Assembly: GCF_003268855.1 (NCBI RefSeq)
Contig: NZ_QLSZ01000001.1
Coordinates: forward strand, 321,369-385,368
Source: Flavobacterium aciduliphilum
GTDB lineage: Bacteria > Bacteroidota > Bacteroidia > Flavobacteriales > Flavobacteriaceae
Length of the DNA stretch: 64,000 bases
Direction of reading: 5' to 3'
Position numbers and translations under genes: made by a program. The notes below the pieces were generated by a model. The model was not told the DNA's origin. It did no database searches and saw nothing but the letters and a program-made list of their open reading frames with translations. Shown here one piece after another: positions 47,014 through 56,393 of this stretch (positions within the stretch are counted from its first letter, which is position 1; each line of letters begins with the position of its first letter).

Positions 47014-48873
47014 GTGAATTACCTTTCTGTAGAAAATATTTCAAAATCGTTTGGCGAACGCACCTTGTTCAAAGACCTCTCTTTTGGCATCAACAAAGAC
47101 CAAAAAATCGCTTTTATTGCAAAAAATGGCTCGGGTAAAACTTGTATTATGAAAATTTTGAATGGGGAAGACGAACCTGATACGGGTCAGGTTATCATTC
47201 GAAAAGACATTAAGATGGCTTTTTTGTCGCAAGTACCGAATTTGCAAGATGAATTGACAGTGGAAGAAAGCATCTTTGCCAGTGATAATGAAATTCTACA
47301 TGTGATTGAACGTTACGAAAAAGCGTTAGAGAATCCAGAAGACACTGAAGCATATGAAAAAGCTTTTGACGATATGGACCGATTCAATGCGTGGGATTTT
47401 GAGACACAATTCAAACAAATTTTATTCAAATTGAAGTTGGAAGATTTCAAATTGAAAGTCAAAAACATGTCGGGAGGACAAAAAAAACGTTTGTCCTTGG
47501 CGATTATCTTAATCAATCGTCCTGATTTATTGATTCTAGACGAGCCCACCAACCACCTCGATTTGGAAATGATTGAATGGTTGGAAAGTTATTTTGCTAA
47601 AGAAAACATCACCTTGTTTATGGTTACTCACGATCGGTTCTTTTTGGAGCGTGTGTGTAACGAAATCATTGAATTGGATAACGGAAAGTTATACAGTTAC
47701 AAAGGCAATTACTCCTATTATTTAGAAAAAAAAGAAGAACGCATTGCTTCTGAAAATGCCACAATCGACAAAGCTCAAAACTTATTTGTCAAAGAATTGG
47801 CTTGGATGCGACGTCAACCCAAAGCGAGAACAACTAAATCAAAATCCCGTCAGGATGATTTTTACAAAATCAAAGCCGTTGCTGAAAGTCGTCGAAAAGA
47901 AAATGTAGTCGAACTCGAAATAAACATGGAACGCTTGGGCAGCAAGATTATCGAGTTGCACAAAATTTCGAAAAAATTTGGAGACAAAAAGATTTTGGAA
48001 AATTTTAGTTTCGATTTTCAACGTGGCGCACGCATTGGGATTATTGGTAAAAACGGTACAGGAAAATCAACTTTTTTGAATTTATTAACTCAAACTATTC
48101 CTACAGATTCTGGAAAAGTGATTACCGGAGACACTATTAAAATTGGGTATTACACACAAAGTGGCATCAATCCAAAACCAGGTCAGCGTGTGATTGATGT
48201 GATTAAAGAATATGGCGAATACATCCCGTTGATGAAGGGCAAATTGATTTCGGCCTCTCAACTGTTGGAACGCTTCTTGTTTGACAGCAAAAAACAATAC
48301 GATTATGTAGAAAAATTGAGTGGAGGCGAATTGAAACGTTTGTATTTGTGTACGGTGTTGATTCAGAATCCGAATTTTTTGATTCTCGATGAGCCCACCA
48401 ATGATTTGGATATCGTAACGTTAAATGTATTAGAAAGTTTCTTACTAGATTATCCTGGTTGTTTATTAGTAGTCTCGCACGATCGTTATTTTATGGACAA
48501 AATTGTGGATGATTTACTGGTTTTTAGAGGTGAAGGGGTGATTGAAAATTTCCCAGGGAATTACTCCGATTTTAGAGCCTATGAAGACTCTATCGAGCCG
48601 GAAAAAGAAGATAGTCCGAAAGAAAAAAACAATTGGAAACAAAACCAAAACACGAGTTCAGGGTTGAGCTTTAACGAACAAAAAGAATTTAATAAACTTG
48701 AAAGAGAAATTAAAGATTTAGAATACCAAAAAAAGCAAATCGAACAATTATTTTCAGACGGAAAAGTAGCCGATAACGAAATTGAAACCAAAGCCAACGA
48801 ATTACAAAAAGTAATTCATACACTAGAAGAAAAAGAAGAACGTTGGTTTGAACTTTCAAGTAAAATGGAATAA
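47014..48873 (+). CDS. ABC-F family ATPase
   Basis: A 619-residue soluble protein with two ABC domains. GTG at 47014 (MNYLSVENISKSFGER) is preferred because the longer frame starts with a TTG inside the TATTTTTG promoter box. Walker A motifs are AKNGSGKT and GKNGTGKST, the signatures MSGGQKKRLSLA and LSGGELKRLYLC, and the Walker B motifs LLILDEPTNHLDLE and FLILDEPTNDLDIV. A ~80-residue interdomain linker (KELAWMRRQPKARTTKSK) and a C-terminal coiled coil (LEREIKDLEYQKKQIEQLF) are present. Family members act on ribosomes; this one resembles the Uup branch. Confidence 0.93.
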   Translation: MNYLSVENISKSFGERTLFKDLSFGINKDQKIAFIAKNGSGKTCIMKILNGEDEPDTGQVIIRKDIKMAFLSQVPNLQDELTVEESIFASDNEILHVIERYEKALENPEDTEAYEKAFDDMDRFNAWDFETQFKQILFKLKLEDFKLKVKNMSGGQKKRLSLAIILINRPDLLILDEPTNHLDLEMIEWLESYFAKENITLFMVTHDRFFLERVCNEIIELDNGKLYSYKGNYSYYLEKKEERIASENATIDKAQNLFVKELAWMRRQPKARTTKSKSRQDDFYKIKAVAESRRKENVVELEINMERLGSKIIELHKISKKFGDKKILENFSFDFQRGARIGIIGKNGTGKSTFLNLLTQTIPTDSGKVITGDTIKIGYYTQSGINPKPGQRVIDVIKEYGEYIPLMKGKLISASQLLERFLFDSKKQYDYVEKLSGGELKRLYLCTVLIQNPNFLILDEPTNDLDIVTLNVLESFLLDYPGCLLVVSHDRYFMDKIVDDLLVFRGEGVIENFPGNYSDFRAYEDSIEPEKEDSPKEKNNWKQNQNTSSGLSFNEQKEFNKLEREIKDLEYQKKQIEQLFSDGKVADNEIETKANELQKVIHTLEEKEERWFELSSKME

Positions 48874-48970
48874 TGGTTCACAAAGTCGCACGACGTTTTT
48901 CACAACGTTTCGCGATGCTTTTTTATTATTATTCCTTTGTGTTACTTTGTACTAAACTTTGAGATACTCT
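48874..48970. repeat. CACAAAGTC-type dispersed intergenic repeat
   Basis: This spacer holds TTCACAAAGTCGCACGACG, then CACAACGTTTCGCG, and after a T-rich loop CTTTGTGTTACTTTGTAC and CTTTGAGATACTCTGTG, which are the complementary sense. The first part resembles 12213-12258 (TTTTTCACAAAGTCCGCAAG). It looks like a degenerate inverted element with copies in other spacers. Confidence 0.5.
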
Positions 48971-49750
48971 GTGCTACAAATTATAAAATCATACCTAACC
49001 TTCCTTTGGCACTCCAAAAACGAACATGGAGTCCATTCGCCTTTTGTGTTTGATTTAGTGACAAAATGCTTTTACGATAAGAAAAACTATACCGAATATT
49101 CTGTTTTAAAAGAATATCGAAATTCGCTATTACAAAACAAAAACACGATTGAAGTCACCGATTTTGGTGCGGGTTCACGAGTTTTTAAAAGCAACACACG
49201 AGCGATCAATCAAATTGCAAAAAACGCCGGAATTTCTTCAAAACGCGCTGAAGTATTGTTTCGACTCGTTCGTTATTTTCAACACGAAAACATTTTAGAA
49301 ATAGGTACGTCGCTAGGTTTAGCCACTGCTGCATTATCATTAGGAAACAAAAATGCAAAAATTAGTACTTTGGAAGGATGCCCAAACACAATAGCAATTG
49401 CAAAAAATCAATTTCAATTACAAAATCTAAAAAATATTGAATGTGTAAACACCAAATTTGAAGACTACTTAAAATCTTTCAACTTTCGACTTTCGACTTT
49501 TGACTTAGTGTACTTTGACGGCAATCATTCTAAAAAAGCAACTTTAGCCTATTTTGAGTTATTACTACCCACCATTTCCAACGATTCCGTTTGGATTTTT
49601 GACGACATTCATTGGAATGCAGCCATGGAAGAAGCATGGGATAATATAAAAAAACATCCCAAAGTAAAAGTGACCATCGATACCTTTCAATGGGGCATTG
49701 TTTTTTTCAGAAAAGAGCAAGAAAAAGAGCATTTTGTGATTAGAATGTAA
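48971..49750 (+). CDS. class I SAM-dependent methyltransferase
   Basis: A 259-residue protein when started at GTG 48971 (MLQIIKSYLTFLWHSKNEHG); a TTG 12 bases upstream is possible. HGVHSPFVFDLVTKCFYDKK is a conserved Bacteroidota signature. The Rossmann methyltransferase core follows: ENILEIGTSLGLATAALSLG (motif I), ISTLEGCP, LVYFDGNHSKKATLAYFE and SVWIFDDIHWN. The pattern resembles O-methyltransferases of the catechol type. Substrate unknown. Confidence 0.82.
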   Translation: MLQIIKSYLTFLWHSKNEHGVHSPFVFDLVTKCFYDKKNYTEYSVLKEYRNSLLQNKNTIEVTDFGAGSRVFKSNTRAINQIAKNAGISSKRAEVLFRLVRYFQHENILEIGTSLGLATAALSLGNKNAKISTLEGCPNTIAIAKNQFQLQNLKNIECVNTKFEDYLKSFNFRLSTFDLVYFDGNHSKKATLAYFELLLPTISNDSVWIFDDIHWNAAMEEAWDNIKKHPKVKVTIDTFQWGIVFFRKEQEKEHFVIRM

Positions 49751-49752
49751 CA

Positions 49753-51117
49753 CTACTCTTTAATAAACTTTTGAATGGTTGTTTTTCCACTAGAAGTAAC
49801 CGAAAGAAAATAAATACCCGAAGCTAAATTTTGAACATTGATTTGATTAAAATTATTCTTCTGTTTTAGCATCACTTTTCCCATTAAATCAATTACTGAA
49901 ATCTCTTCTATTTCATTTTCATTTGAATTAATGTTTAAAATGGTTGTTACAGGATTTGGATAAATTTGAAATGAATTTAAAATCTGATACTCTTCATTAT
50001 TTAAAGCAGGACAAGTTATTGTTATTGGTACCAATGATGTTGTAGTGCTTCCATTTCCAAGTTCGCCATAAAAGTTTTGACCCCATGCCAACATAGAATC
50101 ATCCATATTAATTCCAATTGTATGATACTCACCTGTAAAGGCAAATTTCCAATTAGTAGCAGTTCCTACTTGTGTAAAAACATTTTTCTGAATAGTTGTT
50201 CCATCTCCAAGCATACCGTAAAGATTATAACCACTAATCCATAATGTTTTGTTGTATTTTATTGCCAAAGAATTCTCTCTCCCAACACCTATACTTTCCC
50301 AATCATTTTGAGTTCCAACTTGAGTTAGTGAATTCAAATTAGTTATCATACCATGTGCTAAAGCACCGAAACTACTGTGTCCTGTCGTGTAAATTGTACC
50401 ATTTGTCTTTAAAGCTAGTGTATAATACGAACCTGATAAAGCAGTTTTCCAATTATTATCAGTTCCAACTTGAATTGGAATATAAGAATTAGTATTATTT
50501 CCATTTCCAAATTGACCATAAAAATTATTTCCCTATGCCCATAAAGTTCCGTTATTTTTAATTCCTAAACTGTGAGAAGGACTAGCACAAATTTGAGCCC
50601 AATCATTTGCAGTTCCTATTTGAGTTGGTACAGTTTTATTTACTAAAGTTCCATCTCCCAATTGTCCATAGTTGGAGTTATCACCCCAAGCCCAAAGCGT
50701 TCCATTGTTCTTTAATGCTAAATTAGAAAAAGCGGTCGCTGAAACTGTTTTCCAATCATTTGCAGTTCCTATTTGAGTTGGAATTAGTTTATCTGTAGTT
50801 GTTCCGTTACCTAATTGTCCAGAACTATTTGAACCCCAAGCCCACAAAGTGCCATTTATTTTTATTGCAAGTGCATGTGCTCCACAAATTGAAACCGTTT
50901 TCCAATTGTTTTCGTTTCCAATTTGTATAAAAGTATTGCTATCTGTCAAAGTACCATTTGCTAACTGACCACTCCAATTAGCACCGCAACCCCACAAAGT
51001 ACCATCATTCTTAATGCCTAATGTATTGTAAAGTCCAACTGAAATCGATTTCCAACATTGCGCATTGCTATTTTGAAAAAAAAGAAGTAATAAAATTAAA
51101 ATAAGAATCTTTTTCAT
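49753..51117 (-). pseudogene. secreted RCC1-repeat protein with T9SS domain, interrupted by one amber codon
   Basis: From 51117 the frame encodes a signal peptide (MKKILILILLLLFFQNSNAQ), then about seven RCC1-like repeats of ~48 residues with the consensus NGTLWAWGxNxxGQLGNGT and TxIGTANDWKTVS. The frame is open to 49753 except for a single TAG at 50533-50535, where the consensus WAWG demands Trp (TGG). After it the repeats continue and end with a type A T9SS domain (YPNPVTTILNINS to KFIKE). One base change therefore splits a ~454-residue protein. It is either a recent nonsense mutation, a sequencing error or an unusual readthrough. RCC1 propellers bind proteins, so a surface interaction role is likely. 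Confidence 0.85.
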
Positions 51118-51302
51118 AAATTTAGTATTATTCATCAATAATGCAAAAACCTGAAAGGTTGGATGAAATAAATTTGATTTAAAAAACTCTCAAATATATT
51201 AAAATAAAACTCAAATCTAAATTAATATTCTGTAACAAAAATAACAAACCTTATACTTACATTTGAAATAAATTTCCCATTAAGTGGTAATCCAAAATCA
51301 AA

Positions 51303-52001
51303 ATGAGCACCCCATTAATCAACATCAGCAACATCAAACGTGATTTTCAACTTGGAAGTGAAATCATTAACGTTTTAAAAGGAATTGATTTACAAATCTA
51401 CAAGGGCGAATATGTTGCCTTAATGGGGCCCTCAGGTTCAGGAAAATCAACTTTAATGAATCTTTTAGGATGCTTAGATACGCCTACTTCAGGAACATAC
51501 ATTTTAAACGGAAAAGACGTTTCGCAAATGCACGATGATGATTTGGCCGACATTCGCAATAAAGAAATTGGATTTGTTTTTCAGACGTTTAACCTTTTAC
51601 CAAGAACAACAGCTCTAGATAATGTTGCCTTACCCATGATTTATGCAGGTTACAGCAAGATTGAACGTCATAAAAGAGCTACAGAAGTTTTAACACAAGT
51701 AAACTTGGCAGACAGAATGGATCATCAACCCAACCAACTTTCGGGAGGGCAACGCCAACGTGTCGCTGTTGCAAGAGCTTTAGTCAATCATCCATCAATT
51801 ATTCTTGCCGATGAACCTACAGGAAATCTTGATAGTAAAACGTCGGTAGAAATCATGAAACTTTTTGGTGACATCCATGCGGCTGGAAACACCGTCATCT
51901 TGGTTACTCATGAAGAAGATATCGCTCAATACGCTCACCGCATCATCCGACTACGAGATGGACTTATAGAAAGTGATACGCCCAATGTGAATCACTTGTA
52001 A
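51303..52001 (+). CDS. ABC transporter ATP-binding protein (MacB/LolD type)
   Basis: A 232-residue ATPase with Walker [11 protein letters not shown]-loop FQTFNLL, signature [15 protein letters not shown] and Walker [14 protein letters not shown]. The [12 protein letters not shown] stretch is typical of the MacB/LolD group, which drive lipoprotein release or extrusion with FtsX-type permeases. No permease gene is next to it in the window, so the partner must be elsewhere. Confidence 0.9.
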   Translation: MSTPLINISNIKRDFQLGSEIINVLKGIDLQIYKGEYVALMGPSGSGKSTLMNLLGCLDTPTSGTYILNGKDVSQMHDDDLADIRNKEIGFVFQTFNLLPRTTALDNVALPMIYAGYSKIERHKRATEVLTQVNLADRMDHQPNQLSGGQRQRVAVARALVNHPSIILADEPTGNLDSKTSVEIMKLFGDIHAAGNTVILVTHEEDIAQYAHRIIRLRDGLIESDTPNVNHL

Positions 52002-52004
52002 TGT

Positions 52005-52688
52005 TTAGATCTCTTTTTGTTTAAAAAATTCATACAAGTGTATGATAGATGCAATAAGTAAAAAACCATAAAAAACATCCTCTATAGGAATGGTTCCTAA
52101 TCGGATGCCGAGATTTTCCTTGTCATTATAACACACTACAGGCGCTTTAATAAAAGTACCTGTTAAAATTCCATTTACTAAAAAGAAAAAAGGAAGCGTT
52201 GCGCCATAAGACACGTATGTTTTAGACATATCAACTTTTTTCTTCCATTGATGAAATAAAAAAATCGAAGTGAGAAGGAAAGTGGAAGCGGTATACCATT
52301 TTGTTATGAAAATGAGCCCAATAACTGCCAAACTTAGAGCCATAAATAGTGTTAATACTCTTTCAAAGGAGAGTTTCCATGACTCGTTGATAAAGTACTT
52401 TGAAGCGAAATATATAAAAACACTTGCATAAGGAATAAAGAAAAAAAATAAGACTTCTTCTATTGGAATATTGACTAAATAATACCCCATTAAATACGTT
52501 TTATTAAATCCCCAAACGCCTAAATGGGTAAAACAAACATCCCATACAATAAAAAAAGTGGCCACCACACTGTTTGCCAAAAAAAAGGGTTTCCATTCCT
52601 TGACAAAAGCATGTTTTTTGTAAAAACTAGCCATGAAAGGAACAAAAATACTTCCTAGATTTAACGCCAAATAGAGATATGTATTCAT
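52005..52688 (-). CDS. lycopene beta-cyclase, fused heterodimeric type (CrtYcd)
   Basis: A 227-residue membrane protein with six or seven hydrophobic helices. The ATG at 52688 (MNTYLYLALNLGSIFVPF) overlaps the crtZ stop (TAATG); the longer frame starts with a doubtful upstream codon. Two lycopene-cyclase domains are in tandem, each with the PxE(E/D) motif: PIEE at 75-78 and PIED at 201-204. This is the CrtYc/CrtYd-type cyclase, unrelated to the FAD-dependent CrtY. It would convert lycopene to beta-carotene. Last gene of the carotenoid operon. Confidence 0.85.
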   Translation of the reverse strand: MNTYLYLALNLGSIFVPFMASFYKKHAFVKEWKPFFLANSVVATFFIVWDVCFTHLGVWGFNKTYLMGYYLVNIPIEEVLFFFFIPYASVFIYFASKYFINESWKLSFERVLTLFMALSLAVIGLIFITKWYTASTFLLTSIFLFHQWKKKVDMSKTYVSYGATLPFFFLVNGILTGTFIKAPVVCYNDKENLGIRLGTIPIEDVFYGFLLIASIIHLYEFFKQKEI

Positions 52689-53137
52689 TACATTTTGAAA
52701 TATTTTTTGGGCACATACAGCATGCCAAAACATTCTCCTTCTTCTTTCCCTAAATGTTTGTGATGTACTTTATGAGCTTTTCGTAAACCTACAATATACT
52801 TGTTTTTAACCCTTGAAAACATTTTTATTCGCTGATGAATGATAATTTCATGTACCACAAAATAAGCCATACCATAAAGCAGTATACCCAATCCGATGAA
52901 AAACATAAAATTTAGTTCTGGATGCACACCAAAATAAAAAAGCAACATACTAGGAATGGCAAAAATCACAAAAAACCAATCATTTTTCTCAAAAAAAGAA
53001 AGATATCTGGGTTGGTGGTGGTCTTCATGCAGGTACCACAAGAATCCATGCATAACATATTTATGGGTTAACCAAGTAACACATTCCATGCCCATAAAGG
53101 TTCCAAAAGTGATTAAAAAAAATTGTAGCGCCATCAT
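52688..53137 (-). CDS. crtZ: beta-carotene hydroxylase
   Basis: A 149-residue membrane di-iron hydroxylase of the fatty acid hydroxylase superfamily. The ATG at 53137 overlaps the crtB stop in ATGA. Histidine clusters are HKYVMH (25-30), HEDHH (37-41), HEIIIHQR and HKVHHKH, the expected set. It would hydroxylate both rings of beta-carotene to give zeaxanthin. Translational coupling to crtB is likely. Confidence 0.92.
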   Translation of the reverse strand: MMALQFFLITFGTFMGMECVTWLTHKYVMHGFLWYLHEDHHQPRYLSFFEKNDWFFVIFAIPSMLLFYFGVHPELNFMFFIGLGILLYGMAYFVVHEIIIHQRIKMFSRVKNKYIVGLRKAHKVHHKHLGKEEGECFGMLYVPKKYFKM

Positions 53138-53973
53138 AACATGTAATTTAATTGGCAATTCACAAAAGATTTTCCAATAATAAACATTTTACTCACGTCA
53201 TCAACACGAATTCGTTTATTTAAAATTTCTTCAGGTTCAGTTTTGGCGATTTTATGCAATAAACTTTTGTAATATCTGTACGCGGTATACACTCCAAATT
53301 TTGCCTCATTTGGTAAATTTTTAATTCCTACAAGTGCTTCTTTAAAATCGTTTTCGATTTCAGCAACTATAGCTTGCTTATCCGTATGGGATAATGATTT
53401 CATATTTACATTGGGAAAATAAATTCTTCCTAAATTCTCGTAATCATGTTTTAAATCCCGCAAAAAATTCACTTTTTGGAAAGCCGAACCAAGTTTCATT
53501 GCACTAGCTTTTAGGGCATCATATCGTTTTCTATCACCATTCACAAAAACCAAAAGACACATCAACCCTACCACATCAGCAGAACCAAAAATATACGCTT
53601 CATATTCCTCTTTAGTAAGATATTCTTTTTTATTCAAATCCAATCGCATACTTTTTAAGAAAGGCTTTACCAAATCGAGCATATCATAACGATGCACCAC
53701 TTCTTGAAAAGCATTCAGCACAGGATTTAAACTTATTTTTCGCTCATAAGCTTTGTAAAAATCAGCTTCAAATTCGTCTAACAACTCTTTTTGATTGAAC
53801 TCGTCAAAAGTATCTACAATCTCGTCGGCACAACGAACAAATCCATAAATGACATAAATATCATTTTGGATTTTAGGAGCTAACATTTTGATAGCTAATG
53901 AAAAAGAGGTACTATACTTTTTGGTAATTATTTTGCTGCATTCTATTGCAGATGTGTCAAATAAACTTTTCAT
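53134..53973 (-). CDS. crtB: phytoene synthase
   Basis: A 279-residue head-to-head prenyltransferase that condenses two GGPP to phytoene. The two Asp-rich motifs are D50EIVD54 and D173LKHD177, the second within FLRDLKHDYENLGRIYFP. SAFQKVNFLRD is also typical. The start overlaps the crtI stop by ATGA. A GGPP synthase (crtE) gene is not in the window, so it must be elsewhere. Confidence 0.94.
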   Translation of the reverse strand: MKSLFDTSAIECSKIITKKYSTSFSLAIKMLAPKIQNDIYVIYGFVRCADEIVDTFDEFNQKELLDEFEADFYKAYERKISLNPVLNAFQEVVHRYDMLDLVKPFLKSMRLDLNKKEYLTKEEYEAYIFGSADVVGLMCLLVFVNGDRKRYDALKASAMKLGSAFQKVNFLRDLKHDYENLGRIYFPNVNMKSLSHTDKQAIVAEIENDFKEALVGIKNLPNEAKFGVYTAYRYYKSLLHKIAKTEPEEILNKRIRVDDVSKMFIIGKSFVNCQLNYML

Positions 53974-55430
53974 AATTTGTTTTCTTTACTAATTTTATCA
54001 CTTGCAATTTTTCCAGAAATTAGCGAGGGTGGTACTCCTGGGCCGGGAACCGTTAGCTGTCCCGTAAAATATAAATTTTTTACTTTTTTACTTTTTATTT
54101 TAGGTCTTAAAAAAGCCGTTTGTGTTAGGATGTTTGCCAATCCATAAGCATTTCCTTTGTAGGAATTATAATCATTTTTAAAATCATTAACACAAAATGA
54201 TTCTTTGACAAGGATATGCTCTCGAACCGATTGATTGGTTATTTTTTCAAAACGAGTGATAATCTTTTCGAAATACTGTTCTCGTATTTCAGGAGTATCT
54301 TCAAGATCAATAGCTAAAGGGATTAAAAAAATAGCCGCTTCTTTATCTTTTGGCGCAAAACTATCATCAGTGATAGAGGGAAAACTTGCGTAGAATAACG
54401 GATTTTTAGGCCATTTTTTGGTATCATAAATCTCTATGGCATGTTCCTCGAAAGGAGCATCAAAGAAAAGTGTGTGGTGCTTTACGTGAGCAATCTTTTT
54501 ATCAAATCCAACATAAAATAATAATGAAGAAGGAGCAAACGTTTTTTTGTTCCAATATTGTTCAGAATATTGACGAAGATTTGGAGCTAATAATGTTTCA
54601 GTAAAATGATAATCAGCACCACTAAGCACGATATCGGCTAAAATATTTTTTTTATTTACCTGCAAGCCTGTAACCTTACCCTTCACTACATTTATTTTTT
54701 CCACAGTAGCGTTAATATGAATTGTTACACCTAATTCTATCGCTAATTGTTCCATAGCCTCAACCACAGAATACATTCCTCCTTTTGGATGCCATGTTCC
54801 CAAGCCAAAGTCGGCATAATTCATAAAATTATAAAATCCAGGAGTGTTTGATGGTTTGGCACCTAGAAACAATATAGGAAATTCAAGAATTTGCTGCAAT
54901 CGCTTATCTCTAAATCGCGACTTAACCGTTTTACTAATAGTAGAAAAGAATTGAGAGACTTTTAAAACTGTTTTTGGTGTAATCAATTCAAGAATAGAAT
55001 CTCCAGGTCTGTACACCAAATCTTTAATAGCAATTTCATAATTATTTCTTGCCTCATCAATAAAGGAATGTAATTTTTTGCCACTACCTGGCTCAATTTC
55101 TTCAAAAGTTTGCTCGATTTGAGCTAACGAATCAGCGATTTCAACAGCATTATTTTGTCCAAAAAAAACTTTGTAGGCGGGTGATAACTTTTCAAGCTGG
55201 TAATAATCCTCTACTCTTTTTCCAAAATCTTGAAAGAATTTTTCAAATACATCAGGCATCCAATACCAAGTAGGCCCAATATCAAAGGTGAACCCTTTGG
55301 TTTTTAATTGTCGGGCTCGACCACCTACTTGACTATTTTTTTCATAAAGCGCTACTTCATATCCTGCTTTAGCAAGATAACAAGCCGAAGCCAGTGATGA
55401 AAATCCAGAACCGATGATTGCTACTTTCAT
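53970..55430 (-). CDS. crtI: phytoene desaturase
   Basis: A 486-residue FAD enzyme that desaturates phytoene to lycopene. The Rossmann motif IIGSGFSSLASACYLAKAGY has Ser in place of the third Gly of GxGxxG. FTFDIGPTWYWMPDVFEKFF follows, and the C-terminal LTVPGPGVPPSLISGK is the carotenoid-desaturase signature. First gene of crtI-crtB-crtZ-cyclase, with a promoter at 55450-55481 that overlaps candidate MerR sites. Confidence 0.94.
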   Translation of the reverse strand: MKVAIIGSGFSSLASACYLAKAGYEVALYEKNSQVGGRARQLKTKGFTFDIGPTWYWMPDVFEKFFQDFGKRVEDYYQLEKLSPAYKVFFGQNNAVEIADSLAQIEQTFEEIEPGSGKKLHSFIDEARNNYEIAIKDLVYRPGDSILELITPKTVLKVSQFFSTISKTVKSRFRDKRLQQILEFPILFLGAKPSNTPGFYNFMNYADFGLGTWHPKGGMYSVVEAMEQLAIELGVTIHINATVEKINVVKGKVTGLQVNKKNILADIVLSGADYHFTETLLAPNLRQYSEQYWNKKTFAPSSLLFYVGFDKKIAHVKHHTLFFDAPFEEHAIEIYDTKKWPKNPLFYASFPSITDDSFAPKDKEAAIFLIPLAIDLEDTPEIREQYFEKIITRFEKITNQSVREHILVKESFCVNDFKNDYNSYKGNAYGLANILTQTAFLRPKIKSKKVKNLYFTGQLTVPGPGVPPSLISGKIASDKISKENKL

Positions 55431-55440
55431 TTATTGTCAT

Positions 55441-55475
55441 TTTGTTTAACAAATGTAGTTTTTAAATTAAACAAA
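55441..55475. promoter_or_regulatory. candidate MerR operator at the crtI promoter
   Basis: TTTGTTTAA (55441-55449) and TTAAACAAA (55467-55475) form an inverted pair with 17 bases between. The left arm is also inside the perfect palindrome TTTGTT-T-AACAAA (55441-55453). The pair overlaps the -7 box and the spacer of the crtI promoter, where MerR-family proteins bind. The same 9-mer occurs twice at the merR promoter. Confidence 0.45.
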
Positions 55476-55481
55476 AACAAA
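55450..55481 (-). promoter_or_regulatory. promoter of the carotenoid operon
   Basis: TTTG (55478-55481), 20-base spacer, TACATTTG (55450-55457) on the minus strand, a full match to the Bacteroidota consensus, 19 bases before the crtI ATG. Confidence 0.65.
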
Positions 55482-55495
55482 TAAAAAACAATATT

Positions 55496-56392
55496 TTATA
55501 CAAAATCAATTAGAGATGCCACGGTATCAAACTTATAAATTCCTGAATATAAAGAGGCTAACTGTTTAGTTTGGGCTCCAGAAATCAATAATTTACTGTT
55601 ACTTTGGGCAATTATTTCATCATTAAAACGGAAGAGATACGACTCTAAAACATCCACATGAGGGGCAACAGTAAAATATGATACATAAATGACTTCCTGA
55701 AACATCTTATTCATTTCTACCAAATCCGAAAACGGCACACTCGATCCCAAATAAATGGTTTTGTAGCCCATCTCTAGCAACTGGCTATTAACAAACATCA
55801 ATGACATCTCATGTATTTCATTCTCAGGAAGAAACAATACAAATGTTTTAGTTTCATCTATATAATTAGCCTCTTTATTAATTGTAGCTATGTAGGAAAT
55901 TAACTTTTGATAAATTAGGTAACTTACAAAATGTTCATGAATCGATTTTATACTATTGGTTTGCCAAAGCATTCCAATTTCTCTTAAAAATGGAAAATAC
56001 ACATCTATAAATATTTCACCAAAGCTTTTTACTTTAGCCAATTCCTCATGCGTCTGATTGAATAAAACAGAATCAAAATTAAACATCGCTACTTTTAGAA
56101 CATTTATAGAGTAATTTAAGTTTGTAATGCTTGAATTTACTTGTTTTACAGTAGCAATCAGATCCTTATCAGAGAGTGATGCTATTCTAGAAATTTTATA
56201 CCCATAATTATTCAAGAATGCAATATTCAACAATTTACACAATTCCTCAATAGAATAAAACCTTACATTTGTCTCGGTTCTATTGGGATTAAATATATGA
56301 TAGCGTTTTTCCCATATCCTGATTGTATGTGCTTTTATCCCGGAAAGATTTTCTAAATCTTTTATACTAAATTCAATTTTAATATTGTTCAT
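55496..56392 (-). CDS. MerR family regulator with adenosylcobalamin-binding domain (CarH/LitR-like)
   Basis: A 298-residue regulator. The ATG at 56392 (MNNIKIEFSIKDLENLSG) fits better than an in-frame TTG upstream. The N-terminal winged helix is of MerR type (GIKAHTIRIWEKRYHIFNP). The C-terminal part matches the B12 photoreceptor architecture: a helical bundle with W143...E153-H154, exactly the Wx9EH motif, and a Rossmann-like domain with the cobalt-ligand motif E192-I-H194-E-M-S197 (Gly of ExHxxG replaced by Ser). In known members AdoCbl keeps a repressor tetramer bound in the dark and light breaks it. It lies directly upstream of crtI, same strand, and next to the AdoCbl-making enzyme. Confidence 0.87.
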   Translation of the reverse strand: MNNIKIEFSIKDLENLSGIKAHTIRIWEKRYHIFNPNRTETNVRFYSIEELCKLLNIAFLNNYGYKISRIASLSDKDLIATVKQVNSSITNLNYSINVLKVAMFNFDSVLFNQTHEELAKVKSFGEIFIDVYFPFLREIGMLWQTNSIKSIHEHFVSYLIYQKLISYIATINKEANYIDETKTFVLFLPENEIHEMSLMFVNSQLLEMGYKTIYLGSSVPFSDLVEMNKMFQEVIYVSYFTVAPHVDVLESYLFRFNDEIIAQSNSKLLISGAQTKQLASLYSGIYKFDTVASLIDFV

Positions 56393-56393
56393 C

